This document shows, piece after piece, positions 49,694 to 63,000 of a stretch of DNA of 64,000 nucleotides. The stretch is taken from contig VZDJ01004378.1 of the NCBI GenBank assembly GCA_008694505.1, positions 22,699,689-22,763,688 of the forward strand. Direction: 5' to 3'. A program made the position numbers and the translations under genes. Positions within the stretch are counted from its first letter, which is position 1. Every line of letters begins with the position of its first letter. The stretch comes from Cyanoderma ruficeps. Taxonomy: Eukaryota > Chordata > Aves > Passeriformes > Timaliidae. The notes below the pieces were generated by a model that had not been told where the DNA came from, ran no database searches, and saw nothing but the letters and a program-made list of their open reading frames with translations.

Positions 49694-50057
49694 ATACTGG
49701 ACTGACATAAGCCATTCTCACTTTATTTCATATCAGGAAAAAGAGTTTTGTTTTCAAGTAGAAAATGTTTCAAATACTGGATCAGAATGAGATAGGTCAG
49801 AGCACAGTAATTATAGTTACAACATTCAGTCTGCCCAAAGAATACCCAGTACAGGAATATCCAAATGTTCTAATACTTTGATCCTGTTGAAATCCATGAA
49901 AGACCATGTCTTAGTAATACATCTACATATTTGAAACAAGGAAAACTACAGGCAATCTCTAGACAGCAAACTTTGTCCCCCCAAAAAGATGACCCTTTCA
50001 TAGATAACATTGCCAAAGACTTGAAATCCATTTCTACAAAAAGGCTGGCAAGTGATG
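49694..50057. other. Short spacer, nothing recognised
   Basis: AT-rich DNA between the solo LTR and the next CR1 fragment. The right copy of ATACTG is at 49694-49699. No gene is seen. Confidence 0.55.
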
Positions 50058-50513
50058 GACTGTTATTTGCAAAAAGGAAAGTGCAAAATCCTGCACCTTG
50101 GGAGGAAAACCACCAGATACTACCACATTGAAAAGCAAGTTGACAGAAAAAGACCTGAGGCTCCTGGTAAATGCTAATTTCAACATGAGCTAGAAACATG
50201 CCCTTGTGGAAAAAAAAGTACTGACAGTGTCCCACACTGCCTTAGACAGAGCATGGCCAGCAGATCAAAGGTAGATGATTCCCCTCTACTGAGCACTGAT
50301 GAAGCTGCAACTGGAGCACTGTGTCCAGCTCTGGGCTCCCCACTGCAAGGGAGATACAGACATACAGGATGGGGTCCTGTGAAGGGTCACAAAGATGGAG
50401 CCTCTCTCCTATGAAGAAAGGCTGAGACAGATAGGAATTATTTTTTCATCCAGAGAGGGCTCATACTGGATCTTATCAATGTTGGAGGGCTCAAAGAAGA
50501 TGGAGTCAGGCTT
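50058..50513 (+). mobile_element. CR1 LINE fragment, plus strand, both ends missing
   Basis: Sense CR1 text is seen: AAGTGCAAAATCCTGCACCTTG, GAGCACTGTGTCCAGCTCTG, CTCCTATGAAGAAAGGCTGAG. The last encodes the conserved SYEERLRQ segment of the ORF2 C-terminal region. Several frame breaks are present. It lacks the 3' terminal repeat and stops near 50513, so it is truncated on both sides. Confidence 0.85.
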
Positions 50514-53180
50514 TTTTTTCATCACATCTCCCAGCCTAGTGCAGAGACCTTCCCCTGGCCTGGCTATAATTACTGTCAGTTTGGAAAAAAAAAGATAATA
50601 CTTTTTTTTAAACACCTAGTTGCAACAAAGAAAAAAAAATTGCTTAAGTGAGATATGAAAATAATGGCTTAATTATTTCCAGGTTTTCACATTTGGAAAC
50701 CACAAAGGTAAAAACTCATTCTGTTTTAAATATATAAACCCTAAATATTAAGCACCAGAAGAAATTCTAACAATGAAACTTGTGTTATGTTCTGGCTTTT
50801 CCAAAATTCTAGATATAAAGTATCTTTACTTTCTCATATTATTGCTCAAATGGATTTGAAGTTCCTTTTTATTTCCCCTGTCCTTATATTTTCCAGTTTC
50901 AGTCTCTGAAATGTTTGTATATTGTTAACAATACAGCAACAGTGCTTGGCGTTAAGCCAGGGTTTTTGATACCCAGAAAGAAAATAGTTGGCAAAAACTG
51001 CTCTTAAGACTGAATTGTTTGAGACTGTGCTGTTCAAACCCTTGCTGTGTATGATGGAAATCTGTCTTTTAAATTGCACCTGTTTACTTTCAGGATAGTT
51101 TTGCATGGTTTATTATCATTCAGTCCTTCCGATTTCACACTTTGTTTCATTTACAAAGGAAGCTGGAATAACATAAACCCATAAACTTCTAGGGATTATA
51201 GCATTTAGCCATGGATCTTTTTGTCTTGGTTTTCTTTTTCTGCTTCCCTCACCATTAATTTATTTAATACATCCTTTAGTTGAATCTGCTGACTGCCAGC
51301 AGCTAATTAATGTAACCACTTAATGAGTGTATTTAATTATTCCATATGTGAAAATGTACATTATACACTTTGCAAAGATTACAGCCACACCTCCTCCATT
51401 TGATTAAAAAAACCTCATATTCATCCTGTAAATGGACTGAACAATGTCTTTATTTCCATTGATAGAAAGTTTTACTGCTGTCAAAATAAAAAAATGTTAA
51501 TGTTAATGCCCAGTTTCTTTCTGATGTTGCCTATCTTTCCATTTCAGAAGACCCATGAATCACTTGTATTTATCCCCAGTAGCAAATACTCCTTTAAAAT
51601 CAAGAGGAAGAGTAACTATTTTTATTTTGAAGAGAAATTTAGATCCTGGTAAGCAATTTTCTGAAAGATTATAATTCCACAGTTACCAAATATGAAATGT
51701 CCTTTTAGCGGCTTTTGAGGTAATCTGTGGAGGATTTATCCACCAATTAAATATGCTGATGCATGTGTGTTTCTCTTCTGCAATACAGTTATTTTCATAC
51801 CATTTTTTACATTTAAATAATTGAATAATGTTCTGGAAGACTGAAGTGTTTATTTTGCTTTGTTTATACAAAATGTGTTGCTACCCTATTCTGTGATTCA
51901 TGTAGCAGTTTCCCACATCTTCGAAATTTTTGCATATCTGACTAATGACAGACCAGTGTTAGTCTAGAGGAAGAGGAAGGTGGGATGTTGATACATTGAT
52001 CTGAATGAGCAGGTGTTTTGTCATACAAGAAGGAGAGGAATTTCTCTTATAAACCTGAGTCAAGTGACCTAGAAAACAAAACTTGGACTTAGAATTTATT
52101 ATATTATTTAAATGTACTCCATTTTTCACTTCATTTTGGTAGGTAAGTAGATGGTCTTCGCCAAGTGCAGTAGCAAAGGGGAAGAGTCAAGATTTCATGG
52201 GAATCAACTGGGACTCCTGAAAATATACTCTACTGAAATCTAAAGTCCTAAGTGTTACACCCAGTAACACCACAGGTTAATTGAATAAGCACAGTGACTC
52301 ATATCATTGAAGGACATGACCTGTGCAATGAAATGTTTGTATTGGGATTAAGACATTTATTGAATTGCACAAGGACCACAGACTTGAAAAAACCCATGAA
52401 GATTGGTCCATACGTTGGAGAAAACCAAAAATATTATACTTGCACATGGAATTATCTTGAGTATTCAGTGTTCTTACAAGTGAAATCTTTGTACCAGATA
52501 TCCGTTGTATAAGACCCAAAAATGAACTGGCTTGCAATCATATTTGGACTAAGGCAAATCACATTGTATTCTCGTATTTGTGCCTGAGGTATGAAGCATA
52601 TCCTGTTTTAGAAACTGAACAGCCTTCTTATTTAATTAAGTTTTTGTTTATTTTGTCTTCCTGTGTATTGCATACCAGCTTTTTGTTTGTTACTTTTTTA
52701 TTTTTTAAACAACCCATACCTCTTTCATTCTAGATTTCTATTAAGACATTGCATTTGTCAGTCTTAAGTTCACAGCAAGATGTGTCTAAAGTTTTTATTG
52801 AATACCTCTCTTCTTATAAATTCTATGATGATTGAGAGGTTAAAATGAATACTGACTTATTCCCCTTCTTTATAGAAAGGCAATACAATGCACAGAGACC
52901 TATTTCTTGCTTTCTTAATTTTCTCCTGGATTTTCTTAACTGGAGATTGAAATTATCTGGTTTTCACCTTAAGCCATTTTATCTCATAATTGGAATGAGA
53001 AGTCTCTATTAACAACATTGTTTTCCCATCTAGATATACACTAGGATTAGATTTCCTCTTACTATTGTTAGAGTAAACAAATTAACCTCCTTAAGTCTTT
53101 CAAAATAATGCACATTTTCTAGTCTTTTAATCAGTCTCATGCTTCTGCTTTGAGCTCTCCAACCAATCAACATCTTTGTT

Positions 53181-53224
53181 GATACAGCTTTACAATTGCA
53201 AGGGGATACAGCTTTACAATTGCA
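53181..53224. repeat. Perfect 24-bp-period tandem duplication
   Basis: GATACAGCTTTACAATTGCA occurs at 53181-53200 and again at 53205-53224, separated by AGGG. The two 20-mers are identical, so the duplication is recent. Confidence 0.95.
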
Positions 53225-54903
53225 GTTGCATGATTGCCAGATTCAAAGGTAATATTTCCTTCTTAATTGATAGTCCTCTGTTTAAACTTCCAAGGTTTCC
53301 TTTAGACCTTCCAGCTATAGATCTGTAGCAAGAGCTCATGTTTGGCTTATTATCTACCATGACCTTTCTAATCCCTGACAGAACCCTTGCCTTCCTGGAT
53401 AGATTTCTTGCTTTATGTCTCATCATATTAAGAAGAAGTTGTATATTTATGTCAACCTTATCAAGCTGTCTGGATTAGTCTGGTTTGTGGGGGTATTTTC
53501 CATCCTCTTTACTCACTACTTCTGTCATTTTATCTGCTGACTTTAGCAGCAAGAATATATCAGATTTTCCTGATATAATTCAAAAGAATTAACCAAAAGT
53601 GTATATAAATGGATCCACAGGAAGTGCACCTGTTTCAAGGTGATTTCTTATTAACAATTAATTTTGGAAACATATCAGCCAGTTTTATAATACTTTTATT
53701 GTACACCATGTTGTTTTTGTATCAAATGACATAGATATGGGAAAGCACATGACATGAGTGTTATAGGAAGGAGAATGAGATTTTTTTTCTTTTTTGCCAC
53801 ATAGAGCATTTGTTACTCTTTTTCAATTAGTCAAAGAAACACCTGGGAAAAATTACCAAAAGTCACACCATGTGTGGCAGACAGATTTCTGCTTCTAGTT
53901 CATTTGTGGCTTAAAGATTTGTGATAGCAGTTTTACATGACCCAGGGTGAACCTCCATTAACTGATTTCCTGGAGGAATAATTAAAAGGAAATGATTTGC
54001 TTTTCTGGTCTCTACTTGGAGTTTACCTTAAGTCTCAAAGGTGAAATGAATAAAAGTGGAGGAAAAATACACAAAGCTAAAAATAACACAGAATCACACA
54101 TTTTCTTTAGTATTTGGTTCGTATGTAATTTTATGGGATGGAATTAGGCAGTACTATAATTAAACTCATTCAAACCCCATTGGAATATCTGGCAAAGAGA
54201 ACAAAACAGTTTCTAAGCCTAGTATTTTTTTTTCCAATCTCGACCTTCCAACTTAACAAGAAGAGTGCCTTTGTTTCAAAGTAAAATACTACTACAACTT
54301 AAAAGATTGCCTCTTTTTATAGCCACTTCACTCAAAGAGAACTTATTCTAGTTTCCAGACACAGTGCAACTATATTTGTGCTCTACAGAATTTTTACTAG
54401 ATCCTGGAAAATTATCTTTATTTGTTTTCCTTTAACCAGTGCACCTCACTTGCTCCATCTGCACCTCTGTGAGGAGAACTGTACTCTGAGCATATGTGGT
54501 GCATGTATGTGTGTGTTTCCCTTCTCCCACATTCTCAGCCCCGACTGTGCTCTATTAGCTGGAGGGAAACTTTAGAAGATGTATCATAGTTCAGGAAGCA
54601 GGAACTGGCTTTTGATAAAAGGCTTCCTTTTTCTCCTCCACAATACATCTGGGGCCTTTCACAGTTGATTACTGGAATATCAGCTTAATGCAGCATTGAC
54701 ATACAACTGAGAACTTTAACATTTTTACACTGGAAAGGAAAATTTGCTAACAGCGGGGATTTTAAATAGAAAAAGGTGGCCTTCTTTGGTTAATCACTAG
54801 TCCAAAAGTTCCCTGAGCTTCTCACGTCTTTGAACTTTTTTTTTTTGGGAGGTTTGGTTAGAAACTGGTTTAAAAGTCAACAAAGCAGCTGACAGAAAGA
54901 CAT

Positions 54904-54939
54904 GCTGCTGTGGCTGCTGTGGCTGCTGTAGCTGCTGCA
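54904..54939. repeat. 9-bp minisatellite, four copies
   Basis: Units GCTGCTGTG, GCTGCTGTG, GCTGCTGTA, GCTGCTGCA in tandem. No open coding context surrounds it. Confidence 0.92.
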
Positions 54940-56499
54940 CACCAGTTTCTGCCTGAAACTCCAGATGGATCATATGGGCACAAGTTCCACCAGACTGAAG
55001 AGTTCTTTCATACTTATTTTTCTGCTCAAAAATAAATATATTTGCAAGTGAAGGTTCAAACTGCTGTTTTTAATCACTTGATTTCAGCAAGAATATTTTT
55101 CATTCACATAGATATAGTTCCTTCATGTAAATTAAGACTGGGAAGGTATGATGTCTAGAAGAGAGAGAAATAAAAAAAGAAAATGTAACTTTTGCCTTAA
55201 GTTCTCACAATTTTTTTGAACTTTGATGTTTTGCTATAGAGCTATATAAATATAAATATATTTGAAATATAATATGTTAGAAGATTTATTTAATACTTGT
55301 CCTCACCTTTTCTGGCAAAATCAAAGTAAGTGTTCCTATTGCTATTAAAACAAGATTTATATTAAAAATATTATAAAGTGGATATAATAGGAATGTTACA
55401 AACAATTTGATATCAAGTTATCAGCCTTCCTGTTGCTGCTTGAGTTCTGTCTAAAACATGCTTATGTGTGGAGATTTCTGTGCATCACCCTCAATCAGGA
55501 TTAAAAATTTTATTCTGAATGCAATTCAGTTACAAATCCCTGGGATTAGGAACTAGTATGTTTGATTTTCTCCTTAATTGGATGTTTTAGCATAAATATG
55601 TTTTGGAAGCTGGGAAAGAGAAAAAAAAAGCCTGAATTAATCACCAAATAAATACATCTATGTAAGTTTTGCTACACAATAAATAAAGAGTTAGTTGATG
55701 TTAGAACTAGTTTGAAGTATGTAAAATCAGGTGTTAGCAAAGGGAATAAGAGTTTTGGGCTAGGATCCAGTAAACCCAGGCGTAGCACCAGAAATATTAC
55801 TTAATATGTAAAAATGGGCTGGAGGATCAGACAATGAAAATGTATGGAAATTCTTCTGTTAGAAAATATACATTGTAGAATACTGAGTTGGCTGCAGATT
55901 GGAGGATTAGATGTATCAAATTCCATTCCATGTCTTCTTGTGTATTCAAGTGTGTATTCAAGTGCGTTGTTGAATCAGGTCAGAGTGTTCAGTCTGTGCA
56001 GGCTTAAGTTGTGCCTTATTAAAAAGGAGATGACTCTTTAATTTGTAAAGGGTTACTGGATGTTGACAGGGGGAATATCCTTCTGCCATGGTTGTACCTC
56101 TTGTATGGACAGAGAAGAGAGAAAGAGCTTTCCAATACCATAGAATGGCCAGAGAGATTAATTGATATTAGCCCACATACTGCTGTTTAGGCAATATTTC
56201 TGAACTGGTGAAGTTTGTTGGAAAATCAGGCTTTCTGTTTAAAAAACCCAAATACATGTACTTCAAAATTTTACTATATTATAAATTAACTCAAATATAT
56301 TGGAACTCCTTGTAAACTAGAATTTCTGTCTTAAAAACAAAGAAGACTTTAAAAACTGCAGTTACTTAATTGTAGTCTGAATCATGCATTCACGTTGATT
56401 TTACATTCTTCTCTGTTGGCAGAAGTGTATCTGACCAGAGTCTGCATTGAGTTCCATCCAGAGTTCATATCGGCTGATCAAGTAAGAGCGTTAGCATCA

Positions 56500-57094
56500 T
56501 GTGCTGGTTTCAGCTGGGGTAAGAGTTAATCTTTTTATCAGTGGCTGGTTTGGGGCTGTGTTTTGGACTTGTGTTGAACACAATGTTGATAATGTAGAGA
56601 TATTTTTGTTTTAACTGAGCAGTGCTTACATAGAGCCAAGGTCTTTTCTGCTTTTCATACTGCCATGTTGGCAAGAAAGTTTGGGGTGCATGGAAGGTTG
56701 GAAGGAGATCCCAATTGACCAAAGAGATATTTGACCAAAGAGATATTCCATACTGTATGAAATCATGGTCATTATGTAAAGCTGGGGGGAAGAAGGAAGA
56801 ACAGGGAATGTTTGGACTGATGGCCTTTGTCTTCCCAAGTCACTGCCACGTGTGATAGGGCCCTGCTCTCCTGGAGATGGCTGAATGCCTGTCTGCTCAT
56901 GAGAAATAGTGACTGAATTCCTTGTTCTGCTTTGCTTGTGTGTGTGGCTTTTGCTTTCCCTGTTTAACCGTCTTTATCTCAACCCTTAAGCTTTCCAGCT
57001 TTTACCCTCACATTGCTCTCCCCAATCTGTCTGGTGGGAGAGTGAGTGAGCAGCTGTGTGCAGCTTGGCTGCTGGCAGGGGTTAAACCACAACA
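56500..57094 (+). mobile_element. Solo LTR of an avian ERV family
   Basis: It begins TGTGCTGGTTTCAGCTGGG and ends GTTAAACCACAACA, about 595 bp. I recognise it as a widespread bird LTR family; markers are CAGTGCTTAC, CCTGGAGATGGCTGAATGCC, GAATTCCTTGTTCTGCTTTG and GTCTTTATCTCAACCC. The TATA-equivalent region reads ATGTAAAGCTGG and the poly-A signal area is degenerate. An exact 16-bp tandem duplication (TTGACCAAAGAGATAT) lies at 56715-56746. No internal retroviral sequence adjoins it. I could not find a matching target-site duplication (left flank GCATCA, right flank CACAGA), which suggests greater age or a slightly different true boundary. Confidence 0.8.
56715..56746. repeat. 16-bp exact tandem duplication in solo LTR
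   Basis: TTGACCAAAGAGATAT at 56715-56730 is repeated at 56731-56746. Confidence 0.95.
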
Positions 57095-60000
57095 CACAGA
57101 TTTCCTCCATTTTTCTGAATCAGCTCTCTGTCTCATTGTACTCACAAACACATCAGAAAAGAGAAAATGCCACTATAAACTCTAAAGTCTTGTCTGTTGC
57201 CATGTAGTGCCAAGATTCATTGCTAGGGCAAAAGTTTTGCATGACTGTACAGAAAATTGCTAGGAACTTTAAAAATAAACTGAGATTCTCTGCATACTGT
57301 TGATATTTCTTTCAAAATTTTTATCTTGGATAATTAAAGTAAAAGGTTCTTGTCACAACTTTATAAACAGTTGCATTTTATAATTCTTCCATTGTTTACT
57401 GATGAAAAATATAGTCTTTATTAATATCAGAATGAAATATTTTAAGATCAGTCAGACTTGTGAGCGGTGAATCACACATTTACTCTGCATTATATTTTTT
57501 TTCATTATTGCAGGATTACTACTGGCTGACCAAAGCATATGAAAGTAGATTGGTTTTCTTTCATATTTAAGATTATGTGTCAAGTCTTACTGGATGCAGC
57601 ATTCCTATTTCTATAAAGACTTTCTTCTAGTCTGTTATAATCAGTTTGTGCAGCTGAACATGAATATTTGATTTTCAGATATTTGGGAACATATGCAATA
57701 ACATGCTTCATGTACTTCAGCTTCTCTTTCTCCCTTTGTAAAAATCAATAGAGAGCTATACCTGCTATAGAAGGAAAAGTTGGATGTGTTAAGGAAAGAG
57801 ACAGTCAAGCTGTTTGTTGGAATTTTCTTTGTCCGTCTAAGTGAAACAAGTATGTAGCATACTAGGAAGGTCTTTCATACTATTAGGTTTTTAAATTCTG
57901 AATCGTGTTTTCTGGCTTCTTTTACAGTAAAATCTTCAATGGAATAGTTTCTTTTGATTATCATTGTTGTGTCTTAGACCGGGAAACTAATCACTCAAAT
58001 AAAAGGACAGTAAACATGAAAAGAAATTTCACAAAAGTTACATGAACTTGAAAATGCAAGAAGAATTATATTCCTTCCTCCAAGTTTTGGTGCCTAAGTG
58101 TATAAAAATGAAAGCTTTTCTTATCTCAGACTTTGGTTCATATCTCTGAGGCATAATTTGTGGTTTACAGTCGGTCTCTAAAGGATTTTATTTCACATCT
58201 GTGGTTGAGAAAAAACAGAATTTATCTGAACTGCTAGTGATAGAGAAAGGAAAGTGATAATTCTATATTAGGTCAAGATTGTCAGAAGGGTATTCATTAA
58301 GATCTCAGATGAACAAAAATTTAAGCATAGACATATGTGCATTGCTTGTTCTGCAAAGCACTAACCGTGGCACTCAGACACATGTCTAAAATTGAAAAGC
58401 TTAAGCACTGCGTTGAATATGGGGTAACTACTTAATTGATGGCTCTGTTGTCTGAAATGGTTTTCACCTCAAACATTTTTGAATGGTAATGCCAGCCATT
58501 CTAGTTTGTCATCTAAAAATTTTTTGGGCTGCAAAATTACTAATGCAGTAATCCTTTATTCTCTAAAAAGTCTCCTTCTTCCTTCATCAACTGCAAAATA
58601 AAAATACAGCCACACTTGAGGACCTCTGACTTACTCTTCTTTTTCCCTGGAATGGAATTCTTATTTTATTTCTATGTATCTCTCAGAGTTACTGAGAACT
58701 GATATGAAATACTGAAATGAAAGGAGATTATTAAATCCCTTCAGAATACAGGCTGCTTCTCCAATGCATAAATAAACAAATATAGCACAGCTCTGCAATG
58801 GTATGTTTCTGATCTTTCTGACAAAAAATTAAAGCTATCACTTCAAATGAATCACAAAGAATCTTTGTGATAACTTTTCCCCACTTTTTTTAAAATTATA
58901 CTTAAGCCACCCAATTATTGCAAATTTTTATAATTCATGAAAGCAGCTTCATCAGGCCCCTTATATTAAGTAATATGTTAGCGAAGTCAACAGAATGTGA
59001 AATTCTTGAAATTTGAGGTCCATGATTTGTAAGGATTTAGATGAGAAAAATTTTCTTCAAGCTTATCTCTATATATATTTTTTTAAGTATCAGTCATAGA
59101 CTCCTGTCTTTAACCTTTATGTCTTTTCTTGAATTGTTTTTGGTCATATTTTAAGGATATTGATCCACAAAAAAATGTTATACCATGGTTCTCTGATTTA
59201 TCTGTGAAGTTTTTATGTAGAAGTCAAAAAACATAGGAAGCTTAGTAACCTATTTAAGACTAAAGTACATCAGTAGAAAGGTTATATGTGATCTATGCAT
59301 TTTCTTATGCGATATATAAATGGATAAGGTGAAGAGAATTTCAGTGTTAACATAGGCTTTGCACATCATGGGAAAAAGTCAGTGGAGTGGCACCTTTAAG
59401 CAGTCTTAACGTGACACAAGAACATTACTTTCAATGAGTCATATCTGAATAAGAGCCTTGGAGGAGAATAATATCCCAAACCTCCTGTATGTATCTTCCT
59501 TTCCACCATATCCTCTTTTTTGCAATACGGCTTAGTGACTATAACAACCATGTCTAGGCACTGCCATTCTTCACACTAACCAGTGAAAAGACTCTCATGT
59601 TCGGCATCAGGTTAAACATGAGGGGGTTTCTCAGATCAAGGTGGTTACAGTATTTGTAGAACTGTAAAACATTGTACATGTATAATATCTGCACCATCTA
59701 AAATTTTCTAAATTTATGCCAAATTCATGAAACTGGATGAATTTTACTTAAAAGAAATGAAATTGTTTCCTTGCGATATTTTCTAAATTACATTTCTATA
59801 TCTTTAATTGTTTTGGAAACACACACTTTTCACATATTTACCTATCAGCACAATGATCTATTCTGAATTTTGAGAAGCATTTCATTTGACCTGAAAAGTA
59901 CATTGGGAAAGGAGCATGCTTTTTTCCTCTCCTGGAAGGAAACAATCCCTCATGCTAAACATAAGGGCATAACAAAGCCCTACACAGCATATTCTGAAAC

Positions 60001-63000
60001 TGAACTACTGTCTGGATGTTTCTCCTATCATTAATTTATTATTAACCATTACATTTCATGCTCTGATTACTCAGAATTAATATTAAATTCAGTGGAATAC
60101 ATTTATTCTTGCCATGGCTGTGTCTTGTTATCAAAAGGACAAAAATCTGTTAAAAAAACCTACTCCATCTGAGGTACAGTTTTATAATATATGATCATTC
60201 TTTAATTCAACCATCATAACCAATTAAGTTTATATTGAATCACACAATTAGCAATAAACCACTAAGGTTTAAAGCAAAGTATTTAAAATTGATGACAACT
60301 TTAATTGCTTAATAACTGCAAAGGTCTAATTATGCTGACAAAAAAATTACAATCAGGTACCGATCCTAATATCTGTACCAGATGCTCTTAAGCCTTGATT
60401 TTCCTTTGGGAATGAAGCTGAACTAGATGAACACTTGAAAGCCAAAGACCAAGCTCTTCTGACTACAGAGTTTCCTAGACATAAGATTTCTTTCAAAGAA
60501 TATCATTGCTCAAATATAATAGATACGAAAATTAATCATGAAAAGGTTATGAAAAAACATAATTATGACAGAATAAACTAAGTAGACAATCTGTAACACT
60601 AAGTTAAAACCAGATGTAATAGATGGCATCTTTTCAAATGGTATAATTTTCTCAATATTCCTTGGTTACCTCTTCAACTTTTTTTTTTCTGTTACAAATC
60701 TGGGGATAGTACACAGAAATGTGTTGCACAGAGACAGCCTATGTTTTCCTATGAAGAGACTTCACTTTCCCAATGTGGCATGTGCACTTGGGTCTTACCT
60801 ACAAAACTATCCAATACACTGTAGCTGAATCCTATAGAAATTCTTAAATGTGTGATGTTTTGGGGGTGTTCGAAATAAAGACTTTCTGAAATTGATCATA
60901 GATCTTTGAATAGGTCAAAAAACACTGAAACTTCAGAGCTAGATCTGACTTTCTGTTCCTTCACATCATATCAAGTAAATAGTTTCAAATAATCAACCTT
61001 ATGCAGGAAGAGTAGACAATAATATTGCTTGCCTTTTACAGAAGATGTTACAATGATTATTTCTTAATAACTGAGACAGAAATAATATAATTCATGTACT
61101 TTCTGGCTGATATTCTGTGAGTTTTTGGCTGGAGGCAAATAATAAAGGCATTTTTACTGACAGCATTACCAAATTTTATTTGTAAATCTACCTATCTGCT
61201 TGACACTTATTGTGACTTCTTTTCTGACTTTTTCTTTTGTCTTTATTCTCTTAATGGAAAATAAAAGCACTTAAAATATGCTGTGAAGTAATTTCCCAAC
61301 ACATCAAAATGTGATTTAGCCATTAAACCACCTTATTTTTCTATATATACTTCTTTTCACCTCCTCACTGACAGTCAAAGGCATTTGAAAACCTGTGTGA
61401 AATCCTGGAAAGAATCCAAGTAATTTCTTCATTCAGGCTTCTGGCCAATATTATTGAGTTCACCAAACGAAAACAAAAAGTGCAAGTTTGCTCCATCAAA
61501 TGTTCTTTTCTTAGGTCACATGTATGCTCCTTAAAAATAAAGAATTACTTTTATGATAAAGAAATCGAGGGGTCAGATTATTTTTCTTTTTCTGATAGTG
61601 GCTTTTCCATGGCACCAGTTAAATTGCTTAAGGTGAGATTCAAAAATGCCAGTGTATTTTCTTAGCAGAGAAACACAGAAATTGGCTCTAGCCCTCTTAG
61701 ACACTATAGGTATGGTAGGCACCTAGAGCTAAGTGTCAGAAGTTGTTCAATGAGTGAATGAACATTCCAGAAGAATTGCCACCAGTCTTGTACCAGTTGG
61801 CTGTGTAATGAGATAATATAGAATTAAACTGGAATAAAAGCATTCACTTTTCCATTTTCTGCAAGGTTAGGCCACTGTTGGTATCAGTGTATGGCTGGTA
61901 TCACTGAAAAGCAAAAACAATGTAGAAAAGTCAGGTGAAATGACTAGTCAAATGCAGAATCCCACATCACATTGCTAGACAGCCATCACAGGGAATATGA
62001 AACTTCTTTCTGCTTATAATGTAATGATTCTGAAATTATTTGTTCTTGGTTTTGTAGCCCAACAAAACACTATATTTTACTTTATTAGCTATTGAGTATT
62101 TTATTGTTTATTGAGAGCTTATATAAGTAAATGAAAGGCTCATATACCAGTTCTATATAACAAATCTGTCCATAGGGCTCTCTGCACTAGGCAAAAACCA
62201 TTACAGGCAGAAAGCACAAAGTAATGTTACAGTATAAACTCTTTTTTTAAGTCAATTCAAATAATTTTGTTGGTTAACTTTATGTAAGAAATCTTTACTC
62301 TGGGTCAAGTACTACTTGACCAGGCCACTTTATACAAGGTTATTTGTTGTCTGTTCTCCCACAGACGGCAAAAACCCCTCTGTAAGCTCTCTAGTGTGTA
62401 CTCTGGCTAACAGCAGACTTGTCATCTTGTGCTTTACTAACTCTTTATCAGGTTGTCTGTACTTGATTCCTATTATATTGAATGGTATAATGTGGGCTCA
62501 TAAAATCTTCCAGTCTAGTTTTAGCCAAGAGAAATAGAGTCTCTACATTCCCAGGTTTCTTTACAACGTGAACCCAGAATTCGTGGACCTGAAGGGCTAA
62601 GAAACCCATCAGGATATTTCAGATGAAGAATGTTGCCTCTTGTTGTGCAGAATTGTTACTCAGTATGAAGACTTTTTTTTTATTATTATTACAAACTTAC
62701 ATGTACACATGCTTTTATAAACCCTTCAAAGGCACAAGAACATATTTAAACCAGTTACATTTGTAAGCATCTGGAAAATTTCCAGATTTTCAAATTTTTT
62801 TTCAGACTTACATTGGCTTATTTCAGAAAATGTTTTTTGTCTTTTATTCCTTGCCTGAGGGAACCTGTAATCAAATTCACACAAATATGGTTGATGAAGC
62901 AAACAAAGAAACACAGAAGAGGAAACTTTCTCTAGCTGATCTTCATGAAAGTTCTCTGTTATGTAAAGATTTGAAATGAGTATTTTACTAGACATAGAAG

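Larger units (their letters stand above)
50514..56499. other. AT-rich non-coding DNA
   Basis: About 6 kb with no supportable gene. It contains a perfect 24-bp-period duplication at 53181-53224, a 9-bp minisatellite at 54904-54939 and a short GTGTATTCAA duplication at about 55939-55963. Confidence 0.55.
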
